Shown here one piece after another: positions 1 to 7,825 of a DNA stretch of 64,000 bases; the stretch's first letter is position 1; every line of letters begins with the position of its first letter. The stretch is from Bacteriovoracaceae bacterium. Lineage in GTDB: Bacteria; Bdellovibrionota; Bacteriovoracia; Bacteriovoracales; Bacteriovoracaceae. The position numbers and the translations under genes are program-made. Under the pieces are notes generated by a model that worked only from the letters and a program-made list of their open reading frames with translations, was not told where the DNA came from and searched no databases. The stretch lies in assembly GCA_947450475.1 (NCBI GenBank), contig CANFVK010000001.1, positions 744,001-808,000 on the forward strand, in the 5' to 3' direction.

Positions 1-1615
1 CGATGTAATAATCTTCATTGGATGATAGTTCATGAAGCGGTAGTAGGTTTCTAGTTTCATTAATATCTATGAATTTATTTATTTTTCCATCTGAATCACA
101 AGTAATATCTACAATTGTGCCATTGTTTTGCGGCTTGATATTAAGTTTAGTAATTGGCACGATAGGAAGAAGTTGACCGATTGCCCAGAGATCTGGCGCA
201 GACTGAAAAATAGAAAAATTGCATAAATATTGTGGGGCTATGCCTTGATCAATATCATAAAGATTGTCAGGAATAAATTCCATTTCAGGTAAAAGACTTG
301 AGATCTTTTTGGTGATTTTCCAAAAAAGAGTTTCGACTCTTGCACGTTCCTCTAATTTTAAGATACCGAGTCTGAAAGCATTTAAGCACTCTTTTTTTAT
401 ATCGAGAGCATCATTATAGATTTCTTGAGCATTTTCAATATTGAGCAGATCTAAGAGTTCTCTCATGTTGGAAACCAAGGAGTGCTCTCCAGAGATTGGA
501 GCCGTTTCGTAATCAGTAAAACTTGTTTCAATTTTATCGATTACATTGGTAATAACACAAGAATGACGTGCAGTAATGGCCCGTCCCGATTCGGAGACAA
601 TGTTGGGATGAGAAACTTTTTCAGCGTCACAAATTTCTTTTAAGATATAAACAATATCTGAAGCGTAATCATGCAATTTGTAATTTACAGATGAATCATT
701 GGTAGATTGTGAACCATCGTAATCAACACCAAGGCCCCCTCCAACATCAAAATATTCAAGTGGAGCACCTAGCTGAGAAAGTTTAGCAAAAATTCGACCA
801 CCTTCTCTTACAACCTCTTTTATCGTTCTTATATCTGTTACCTGAGAACCAATATGAAAATGAAAAAGTTTAAGTGAACTTAGTGAGCCTTCATCTTTTA
901 AAATTTGGACAGCTGTTAACATTTCAGCAATGGTCAATCCAAACTTTGCCTTCTCTCCACCAGAGTCGGACCATTTTCCAGAACCTTTTATTGCCATCTT
1001 GGCCCTTAAGCCAATCATCGGTTCAATGTTCATTTCTCTTGAAAGTTTTAAGATCTTATGTAGTTCAGAAAACTTTTCTATGACGACAATAACTTTTCTA
1101 CCAATCTTATTACCAAGCAATGCTAGACGTAAGTAGTCCTCATCTTTGTATCCATTCAAAACAGTTAGAGCATTGAGGTTGTCATTGAACGCAAGGACAG
1201 ATAGAAGTTCAGCTTTTGAACCAGCCTCAAGTCCGTAATCGTATGGATTTCCTGCGTCCACTATTTCTTCTACTACTTCACGCATTTGATTAACTTTTAT
1301 GGGATAAACACCCATATATTTTCCGTTGTAATCGGCTTCCTTAATAACGTCTCTAAAAGTTTCATTAATAACTTTAACTTGTGAACGTAAAATATCATGG
1401 AATCTTACAACAATTGGAAATGGAATATTTTGTGCCTTCATTTCTTCTAAGACTTCTGCAATATCAATTCGAGGTCCATTTTCGTCTTGATTTGGAAGAA
1501 CGCATAGATGCCCTTGATCGTTAATATCAAAGTAGCCATCGCCCCAACGACTGATATGGTAAACATCATCAGCTTCTTGCTTAGACCATGGAATGTTGTT
1601 GTTCTTGTTAGTCAT
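1..1615 (-). CDS. speA: Biosynthetic arginine decarboxylase SpeA (3' part beyond the window)
   Basis: PLP-dependent decarboxylation of arginine to agmatine, the first step of the agmatine route to putrescine and spermidine, in the cytoplasm. About 538 codons are visible and the C-terminus lies left of the window; the family is about 630-660 residues. The N-terminus (MTNKNNNIPWSKQEADD, then YHISRWGDGYF) is typical of SpeA. The PLP lysine lies in VYPIKVNQ, and FHIGSQ and GGGLGVDYDGS match the fold-III barrel. TTGAGG seven or eight bases before the ATG serves as ribosome binding site. It follows the endonuclease-like gene on the same strand after a 104-base gap. The assignment is firm; the shift between SpeA and other fold-III decarboxylases is settled by the N-terminal motifs. 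Confidence 0.95.
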   Translation of the reverse strand, partial: MTNKNNNIPWSKQEADDVYHISRWGDGYFDINDQGHLCVLPNQDENGPRIDIAEVLEEMKAQNIPFPIVVRFHDILRSQVKVINETFRDVIKEADYNGKYMGVYPIKVNQMREVVEEIVDAGNPYDYGLEAGSKAELLSVLAFNDNLNALTVLNGYKDEDYLRLALLGNKIGRKVIVVIEKFSELHKILKLSREMNIEPMIGLRAKMAIKGSGKWSDSGGEKAKFGLTIAEMLTAVQILKDEGSLSSLKLFHFHIGSQVTDIRTIKEVVREGGRIFAKLSQLGAPLEYFDVGGGLGVDYDGSQSTNDSSVNYKLHDYASDIVYILKEICDAEKVSHPNIVSESGRAITARHSCVITNVIDKIETSFTDYETAPISGEHSLVSNMRELLDLLNIENAQEIYNDALDIKKECLNAFRLGILKLEERARVETLFWKITKKISSLLPEMEFIPDNLYDIDQGIAPQYLCNFSIFQSAPDLWAIGQLLPIVPITKLNIKPQNNGTIVDITCDSDGKINKFIDINETRNLLPLHELSSNEDYYI

Positions 1616-1697
1616 TTTTTTTCCTCAAGCCTATTAAAAAATTGAAATAGAAACTGATCATTTGTATGATTTTAAGTTGGGCAAAATGTAGCGTATT

Positions 1698-1710
1698 TCC
1701 TGCGACAGGA
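1698..1710. repeat. Small perfect inverted repeat upstream of speA
   Basis: TCCTG-CGA-CAGGA, a 5-bp stem with a 3-base loop, sits about 80 bases ahead of the speA start and just after the stop of the upstream gene. It could be a small operator or hairpin. There is no T-run on either side, so I do not call it a terminator. Confidence 0.3.
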
Positions 1711-1719
1711 CAAACAGAA

Positions 1720-2661
1720 TTATAAAAAATCTAGGCAAGCAACAACTGGATAATGGTCAGAGGGGAGAGCGTAGCGCTGATAGGATTCTTGAGGATATCC
1801 AAGGGGGGTGCCCTGAGGGTCTCTGAAAAGATAAATACCTGATTCTTCTTTTTTTACTAGAGGATGGAGCTGTCTTGGTAAAAATATATAATCTAATTGA
1901 CAAGCCTCACGCTTATTTTCTCTGCTAAAATAAAAGAAACTCAGCCTCTGTTCATGGGGTAAGTTGATAACCTCAAGCACGTCGATTAGATCACTTTGCT
2001 GGTATAAATCTTCAAATTCAGGTTCAAATTGACCCTTTTGAGCAATTCCATTCATGTCTCCTGCAACAATAATAGGAACATTTTCACCAAATTCTTCCTT
2101 TAATTGGTTGTAAGTCTTGATAAGAGCTTTTAATTCGGCTTTACGTCGCATCGAACCGTTAAAATCAATTCCATCGCGGTCCCATTTTGACTTGAGATGA
2201 ACTAGCAGAAGTATTAGAGCGACCTTGCCATTTTTATAAAGCCTTAATTCAGAAATATCTCTGGAGAATTTGTGAGGGGTGTGTTTCGGCCCTAGACCAG
2301 CTTCGAGAAGTTGCTTATTTTCTTCGATTTCAAATGGATAATTAAACTCAATAGAGTCATTACAATGGCCAATCAGTAAGTGATCTAGGGGAAAACTTTT
2401 TTTAATAAGATACCCCATTTCGATTCCTCTATTGGAATTGCCAGGCAATAATGCGGTTTTATATTCTGAATTTAAAAAATGAGAATTAAAAAAATCTAAA
2501 CTTAGTAATCCACCAACTTCACATAGCATGATAATATCAGCGTCTATTTCTTTAATTGTACGAGCAATCCAAAGTGTTTTATCGATCGGTTTTTTGAGAG
2601 ATTCTCCGACGGGAGAATCTAAGAGAAATAAATTCTCTACATTGAAAAAACAAATTTTCAA
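1720..2661 (-). CDS. Endonuclease/exonuclease/phosphatase (EEP) family protein
   Basis: A 313-residue metal-dependent phosphoesterase of the EEP/DNase I superfamily. Landmarks in order: FFNVENLFLL (Asn7), the metal-binding glutamate in LCEVGG (Glu48), AGDMNG near residue 200, LDYIFLP near 275 and the catalytic SDHYPVV near the C-terminus. No signal peptide is visible, so it is probably cytoplasmic. Its ATG overlaps the stop of the upstream exported-protein gene (ATGA), indicating translational coupling. The substrate cannot be told from sequence: the family includes nucleases, phosphoinositide phosphatases and sphingomyelinases. Confidence 0.85.
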   Translation of the reverse strand: MKICFFNVENLFLLDSPVGESLKKPIDKTLWIARTIKEIDADIIMLCEVGGLLSLDFFNSHFLNSEYKTALLPGNSNRGIEMGYLIKKSFPLDHLLIGHCNDSIEFNYPFEIEENKQLLEAGLGPKHTPHKFSRDISELRLYKNGKVALILLLVHLKSKWDRDGIDFNGSMRRKAELKALIKTYNQLKEEFGENVPIIVAGDMNGIAQKGQFEPEFEDLYQQSDLIDVLEVINLPHEQRLSFFYFSRENKREACQLDYIFLPRQLHPLVKKEESGIYLFRDPQGTPLGYPQESYQRYALPSDHYPVVACLDFL

Positions 2662-3383
2662 TTACAACTCCATCCCAAAAGTATTTTTTTATAACTCTTT
2701 GTTGTTTTATCCCAAATTTCTTTGCAGTATTGACCTTGAAAAAAATTAGGACTTGGAGCTTCTCTTAAAAAAAGTGCGATTTGCTCATTAGTACAAGTAC
2801 TTTCCTTGGGAGGTTCTGGACTAGTTTCATTTTTGGTAATTTTAAAATGACCTTCTTTGTCTAAGTAAAGTCCATAAAAAATCCCTTCTTCTTCTCTTAA
2901 GTAGTAGAGAGTTCCATCTTTTATAAAAAGTGGAGCATCACCTCTAGGAACGATGAATGAATAAGGCTGGTTATTTTTATCTAGAAGTATGGCCCTTGCA
3001 AAAAAAAGATGGGGATACTCTTTTAGCTCGTTTTGTAGAAAGTTTTTCCTAAAAACTTCAGTGATATAATACTTATTATTAGGATTTTGGTGTTGTTTAC
3101 AAGGGGAATCCCACATAAGAATATTTGGTAAAAGACTCGCATTTTCCTGCCCCCAACCACTTACGGGGATGCCAAATTCACTTTGAATATTTTGATTAAG
3201 CTTTACTTCACTTATTTTACCAGATGAAAATTTTTTTAGTTGAGTAATCCAAGCCATTCGGTTTATGCCTGTCTCTTTCTTGCAATAAGCATTTTCTGGA
3301 CAGCCATCAAATTCAATCTTTGAATATTCTAATGCAAAAAGATTTTTTGAAAAAAATAAAATAAATAGAAAATAAATCTTCAT
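2658..3383 (-). CDS. Exported protein of unknown function
   Basis: A 241-residue protein with an N-terminal signal peptide (MKIYFLFILFFSKNLFA) and a likely cleavage after FA. The mature part has Cys pairs (CPENAYC near residue 28, SPCKQ near 105, STCTN near 196, QYCKE near 217) that could form periplasmic disulfides. I recognise no family. It lies nine bases downstream of the UbiB-like gene and overlaps the EEP gene by four bases, so the three are probably one transcript. The sequence resembles small secreted proteins with a catalytic-like fold, but I see no clear active-site signature. Confidence 0.75.
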   Translation of the reverse strand: MKIYFLFILFFSKNLFALEYSKIEFDGCPENAYCKKETGINRMAWITQLKKFSSGKISEVKLNQNIQSEFGIPVSGWGQENASLLPNILMWDSPCKQHQNPNNKYYITEVFRKNFLQNELKEYPHLFFARAILLDKNNQPYSFIVPRGDAPLFIKDGTLYYLREEEGIFYGLYLDKEGHFKITKNETSPEPPKESTCTNEQIALFLREAPSPNFFQGQYCKEIWDKTTKSYKKILLGWSCN

Positions 3384-3392
3384 AAAGTTACC

Positions 3393-4733
3393 TTAAATGG
3401 AATATTTTATTTTAACCTCATTTTCGATAGAATTTCTAAATTTATTTTGACCTTTTTGCCAGTCTATTTCTGCATTCCAAGCTTTTAACTTAGTGTACAA
3501 CCCAAAAGTAGATCTGTCTAAGAGTAGAAATTCATTTCGGGGAGCCTGGCGACCATTAAAGTCAATTTGCTCGAGAAGATCTTTGAATAATTCGTAAGGA
3601 TTAATGAGATTTACCTTAAAGACACCCTCCTGAACGTATGGGAGGTATAATTTTTTAATGAGATTAAAATGCTGTTGCATGAGATCTGTTTCTTCATTTT
3701 CTTTAAATATCAATAATTTTTTGCAAATATTTACATAAAGTGTAAAGCTGTTAATTTCTAAAGAGATCAAAAGTGCACAATAGTCATTTAAAAAATCATT
3801 TTCAAATTCTCGAGTAGACCCAAAATCCAAAAGAATAATTTTATTTTTGGTGAAAAGGTAATTTCCATTTTGCGGGTCAGTATGAAGTCTTTTCAAATTC
3901 CAAAGAGAGTGAAGGAATGAATCATAGAGAGTTTGTCCCAACAGGTTTCTTTCTTCTTGGCCATAATGAAGTGTTTGATCAAAAGAATCACCTTCGACAA
4001 ATTCCATTGTCAAAACCATTGAACTAGAAAATTCAGGATATACTTTTGGAATGTATATATTGGGAAAAAGTACTTCGTATTCTTTTTTAAAAAATTTCAA
4101 TTGTTCAAGCTCATGAAGATAATCACACTCTTGTTCAAGAGAAGTTTTTAATTCCTGAATCAAATTATCAACATTTGGCTTTTTGGGAAAAAGCAGCTTA
4201 AGAAGTTTATCAATTTGATGCAAGTTCTGAAAGTCATGATTAATTGCTTGGACGATTTTTGGATATTGAATTTTTACAGCAACAATCTCTCCATTTTTTA
4301 GTATTGCTTTGTGCACTTGACCAATGGAAGCCGATGCGATTGGTATTGGATTAAAGTGGAGAAACATTTCTTTAGAGCTTTGTTGAAATGAATTTTGAAG
4401 AACTTTTTCAACATCGTATTGGGGCATTGGAGGAGAGTACTTTTGTAACTCTTTAAACAGTTCGGTTATTTCTTTCGGTAAAAACAAATCATCTGAAATG
4501 GATATCATTTGCCCCAATTTCATCATTGCGCCCTTTAATTCTCCCATGGTTTTGATAATTTCTTTTGTAACCTCAACTTTATGAGAAATTTTTCGAAGCT
4601 CAATTTGTTGTTGATCAAGATAAAATTGAATTTTCGTAGAAGTATTGTCCAACGCCAATTGAACACCAGCTTTTGAAATACCTTTAGTAATACTAAGGAG
4701 TCTGGAAATTTTAGAAGATTTAAATTCGCTCAT
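3393..4733 (-). CDS. ABC1/UbiB-family atypical kinase
   Basis: A 446-residue member of the ABC1/ADCK/UbiB family of atypical kinases, known to support ubiquinone or other lipid metabolism. Visible signatures: the KxGQ motif (KLGQ, residues 72-75), the Ala-rich nucleotide loop in ASASIGQVH (about 133-141), the lysine in VAVKIQYP (K154), HTDPQNGN (about 283-290) and the DFG motif near 302. It has no C-terminal transmembrane helices of the UbiB kind. Its start overlaps the thioesterase gene by 14 bases. Whether it acts in quinone synthesis or on another lipid is open. Confidence 0.88.
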   Translation of the reverse strand: MSEFKSSKISRLLSITKGISKAGVQLALDNTSTKIQFYLDQQQIELRKISHKVEVTKEIIKTMGELKGAMMKLGQMISISDDLFLPKEITELFKELQKYSPPMPQYDVEKVLQNSFQQSSKEMFLHFNPIPIASASIGQVHKAILKNGEIVAVKIQYPKIVQAINHDFQNLHQIDKLLKLLFPKKPNVDNLIQELKTSLEQECDYLHELEQLKFFKKEYEVLFPNIYIPKVYPEFSSSMVLTMEFVEGDSFDQTLHYGQEERNLLGQTLYDSFLHSLWNLKRLHTDPQNGNYLFTKNKIILLDFGSTREFENDFLNDYCALLISLEINSFTLYVNICKKLLIFKENEETDLMQQHFNLIKKLYLPYVQEGVFKVNLINPYELFKDLLEQIDFNGRQAPRNEFLLLDRSTFGLYTKLKAWNAEIDWQKGQNKFRNSIENEVKIKYSI

Positions 4734-5223
4734 CGACTATTATTTTTTTAGCATTTTTTATTTTCATTTCTTCTATACGAGCTTTACCCTCAGCATATCT
4801 TCTTTTTTCTTCTTGGCTTTCGGCTACCAGTTGTCTGACTTGTATCGGTCTTCCTATATCATCTAATGCTACAAAAGCAAGGTAAGCTGTTGTTGTATGA
4901 CGAGAAATGCCAGTAAAAGGATTTTCAGCAACGACTTTAACGCCAACTAGCATGGAAGATTTACCTACATAGTTAAGACTTGCAGTAATTAGAACGTGAT
5001 CACCAATTCGAATAGGAGCTTTGAAACTTATATCATCGACATGAACAGTTACCACCGGTCGATTGGAATGTCTTTCAGCTACCATTGCCGCGGCCATATC
5101 AATCCATGACATAACAACTCCCCCAAATATTGTATTTTGGGGGTTGGTGTGATTTGGCATTACTAAATAGCGCATCTCGACTGCACTTTCGCTAACTGTT
5201 TTTGATTCATTTTGTTTTTTCAT
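4720..5223 (-). CDS. Hotdog-fold acyl-CoA thioesterase (YciA/ACOT type)
   Basis: A 167-residue single-hotdog thioesterase that hydrolyses acyl-CoA to free acid and CoA. The conserved core is NTIFGGVVMSWIDMAAA (residues 30-46), with the catalytic Asn/Asp pattern of acyl-CoA hydrolases, followed by VHVDDISFKAPIRIGD. The charged C-terminal tail (EEKRRYAEGKARIEEMK) matches family members. It lies 13 bases after znuB and overlaps the UbiB-like gene, so it probably belongs to the same transcript, although no metabolic link to zinc is obvious. Confidence 0.88.
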   Translation of the reverse strand: MKKQNESKTVSESAVEMRYLVMPNHTNPQNTIFGGVVMSWIDMAAAMVAERHSNRPVVTVHVDDISFKAPIRIGDHVLITASLNYVGKSSMLVGVKVVAENPFTGISRHTTTAYLAFVALDDIGRPIQVRQLVAESQEEKRRYAEGKARIEEMKIKNAKKIIVDERI

Positions 5224-5236
5224 AATGGATTCCGTT

Positions 5237-6085
5237 TTATTTTTTTAATAAATAAAAAACTTTTCTTATTAAAAGTGAAAGCACAAGAGCTGTAAAAAGT
5301 AAAACTGCAAGCGTAGCACCTGAAGGTAGACCATATGCATTTGCAACCACTATTCCCAGAATTGCAAAGAAGCAGGAGAAACAGATACTGAATACAAAGG
5401 TTTGTTTTACATTTTTAGAAAATTTTAAAGCAAAAAATCCTGGTACTAAAAGCAGTGTTTCAACTAAGATTGTACCTGCTAATTTAATACTTGTGACTAT
5501 TAAAAAACAAAGCAATACAAAAAATAGATAGTGATATAATTTAGCATTGATACCAGAAGTAATTGCTCCCTCTTCGTCATAAGTCAAAAATAACCATTTT
5601 TTTATAGGTATTATTATAACAGGAAAAGTAATAATCATAATCAATGTGGAAAGATAAAGATCTTCCTTAGAAAGTAATAAAATATTCCCAAATAAAAAAC
5701 TTAAAAGATCAGATTTATTATGGCTTGATATGGAGTGTACCAATATTCCAAGTGCCATCGTTGAAGTGTAAAAAATTCCAATTAGAGAATCAGTAGGTAG
5801 TTTTTGTCGATAAGTAGAATATGACAAAAAGAGAGTACAACAAAGAGTTATGAAAAGAGTGATTGAAAAAACCAAAAATGATTTTTCAATAGAAAAAAAA
5901 CTTAAGGCAATAGCAAGTCCTAAAAGAGTAGAATGAGATATGGCCGACCCCATAAAGGCGCTTCTGCGTGAAATAATTAGTGGTGAGATTAATCCGCACG
6001 TCAAAGATAAAAAGAAAGTTCCAAGAAGTGCATATACAAGAAAGTCATAATTGGTAAAATCTTTAATAGATTGGAGGAACATCAT
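5237..6085 (-). CDS. znuB: Zinc/manganese ABC transporter permease (ABC-3 family)
   Basis: Inner-membrane permease of a high-affinity Zn2+ (or Mn2+) importer; 282 residues with about eight hydrophobic helices spread over the full length. Family landmarks include RRSAFMGSAISHSTLLG (about 40-56) and the segment LVETLLLVPGFFALKFS. Its ATG is read over the znuC stop, so the two are translationally coupled. Metal specificity (zinc versus manganese or iron) cannot be decided from the permease; the zinc assignment rests on the partner proteins. Confidence 0.88.
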   Translation of the reverse strand: MMFLQSIKDFTNYDFLVYALLGTFFLSLTCGLISPLIISRRSAFMGSAISHSTLLGLAIALSFFSIEKSFLVFSITLFITLCCTLFLSYSTYRQKLPTDSLIGIFYTSTMALGILVHSISSHNKSDLLSFLFGNILLLSKEDLYLSTLIMIITFPVIIIPIKKWLFLTYDEEGAITSGINAKLYHYLFFVLLCFLIVTSIKLAGTILVETLLLVPGFFALKFSKNVKQTFVFSICFSCFFAILGIVVANAYGLPSGATLAVLLFTALVLSLLIRKVFYLLKK

Positions 6086-6936
6086 TATTTTTTACCTCGA
6101 ACGAAATGATGCGAGCCAGGAGAGGTACTGTGATCATGACCACAAAAATGATGGTCGCTTTGGGAATTGATCGACGTTTCGTGAAATAGGTCATTTTCAT
6201 GGATGAGCAGATGCTCAAATTCGCAATGATAAACATCTTCTAAAATATTTTTGGTTAGCAAGTCGCGATGATCATGCCAGTGTAGTGAGCCATTCAAGCA
6301 AAGGATTTTTTGGCAATTGCGAATGATTTGATTGATATTGTGATCAACGATCATTACTGAAGTTTGGTCAATGCGTTTTATATTTTCGATTAAATTTAAT
6401 AGTTGATCCTGTCCATTGCTATCGAGCCCTTTTGTTGGCTCATCAAGAAGCATCAGTATTGGCTTATTGATTAATGCGCGCGCGAGGAGGACTCTTTGTT
6501 TTTCACCACCAGATAATTTAGATATCAGAGAATTTCTTTTATGGTGTATTCCAACGATTTCAAGTATTTCGTCAATTGATCTATTTTTCATCTTTTCAGG
6601 AAAAAGTGATGTTGTAAATTGCATATACTCATAAACCTTAACAGGGAGAGTTGTGTTGAGGTCACTATTTTGTGGAACGTAAGAAAATAGTTCATATGGA
6701 TATTTTTTATAATCTAAAATATTGATGTCATTGATAAAAAGATTACCGGATTTTAGCCTTAGTAGACCTGCCACTATCTTCATGAGGGTAGTCTTTCCCC
6801 CACCATTTGGACCCAACACACCTAAACTTTCGCCAGCATTTAATGAAAATGAAATATTTTTCAAGGTAGGTGATTCGTCATTGTAGGAAAATGATAAATC
6901 CTCTGCCCTTAAAATAGTTTTTGATTGATTTGTCAT
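6085..6936 (-). CDS. znuC: Zinc/manganese ABC transporter ATP-binding protein with His-rich tail
   Basis: Cytoplasmic ATPase of the metal importer, 283 residues. Walker A is GPNGGGKTT (42-50), the signature LSGGEKQRV near residue 140 and Walker B LMLLDEPT near 160, followed by the switch histidine in VDHNIN. After the ATPase core comes a tail of about 25 residues rich in histidine (DHHFCGHDHSTSPGSHH), a probable metal-binding segment. The gene overlaps znuA upstream and znuB downstream by a few bases. Zinc is the most likely substrate given the His-rich tail, but manganese is possible. Confidence 0.9.
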   Translation of the reverse strand: MTNQSKTILRAEDLSFSYNDESPTLKNISFSLNAGESLGVLGPNGGGKTTLMKIVAGLLRLKSGNLFINDINILDYKKYPYELFSYVPQNSDLNTTLPVKVYEYMQFTTSLFPEKMKNRSIDEILEIVGIHHKRNSLISKLSGGEKQRVLLARALINKPILMLLDEPTKGLDSNGQDQLLNLIENIKRIDQTSVMIVDHNINQIIRNCQKILCLNGSLHWHDHRDLLTKNILEDVYHCEFEHLLIHENDLFHETSINSQSDHHFCGHDHSTSPGSHHFVRGKK

Positions 6937-7784
6937 TTTCTATTCATCCCAGAATCTAGTTTGCTTTTTAGTTCATAAAGCAAGGGGAAGCTGCCTTGCT
7001 TCGTATTCGACGATGTATCGATGCTTATAACAATATCCTTATTACGTATTTTGCTTTTTATATTAGATGGAACATTGATACCTGTTTCAATTATCCAAAT
7101 GACAGTTGGTCCTTTCAAAGCATCGTACATTTTTTTCACTGCATTGGATGAAACTTCTTCGTGATGACCAGAACCTTTAATTGCAATAATATTTAATCCT
7201 TTTGGGGCTAAGTTATTAAGTAAAGGCATGAGAGCATCATGAGTTAGAATAATGGAAAATTTGACTTGCTTTAAACTTTTTTTTAATTCATTTTCAACTG
7301 TATTAAAATCACAAGTCTGGTGCTTTATGATTGGATAACCGATTTCTTGCATTTTTCTTTCTAATTGTTCTTTGAAACTACAAAAAAGTCTAGGGTAAAG
7401 CCAAAAATGCGATAACGCTTCCAATGATGCATTTTGATATAAAGTTTTATCTTTTTGACTAAATTCTAGTGTTACACTTTTTAATCCAGAAGTGCTTATT
7501 CTTTGTGACTTTACTTTACTTATCCATGGATTCAGCTCAATTGGGCCATTGATCAGTGTTGGTGCCTTAATTAGCTTTTTTATTTCATCGGCGGCAGGCT
7601 CATATTCATGAGGATCTCCAGATATTTGCACAAGATTTTCAGTTTTTACGTTTTGGGTATGAGTTTCAAGATTAATGAGGTTGATTAATTTACAAACTTC
7701 TAAGTGAGAGCAAAAAATTGTTGTAACCTCAGCAAACACCATCTGGCTAAAGAGGATTAAAGTCGTCAAAATTATTTGCTTCAT
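6933..7784 (-). CDS. znuA: Periplasmic zinc-binding protein of ABC transporter (ZnuA-like)
   Basis: Cluster A-I solute-binding protein that delivers the metal to ZnuB. I chose the ATG that opens the signal peptide MKQIILTTLILFSQMVFA; a GTG six codons upstream (at 7802) is an alternative, and neither has a strong ribosome binding site. Metal ligands match ZnuA: the His in SGDPHEYEPAADE, the His in SHFWLYP, and His residues in GSGHHEE or THDAL. The usual long His-rich loop is absent. It starts about 40 bases after the stop of the giant lipoprotein gene and overlaps znuC by four bases. No promoter or Zur site is evident in the short gap. Confidence 0.88.
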   Translation of the reverse strand: MKQIILTTLILFSQMVFAEVTTIFCSHLEVCKLINLINLETHTQNVKTENLVQISGDPHEYEPAADEIKKLIKAPTLINGPIELNPWISKVKSQRISTSGLKSVTLEFSQKDKTLYQNASLEALSHFWLYPRLFCSFKEQLERKMQEIGYPIIKHQTCDFNTVENELKKSLKQVKFSIILTHDALMPLLNNLAPKGLNIIAIKGSGHHEEVSSNAVKKMYDALKGPTVIWIIETGINVPSNIKSKIRNKDIVISIDTSSNTKQGSFPLLYELKSKLDSGMNRK

Positions 7785-7825
7785 ATTATTACAATTTATC
7801 ACAGAGATTTAATTAAGAAAATATT

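Noticed and set aside
874..1136. Short plus-strand open frames inside speA
   Set aside because: They lie opposite clear SpeA coding sequence and have no ribosome binding site or homology.
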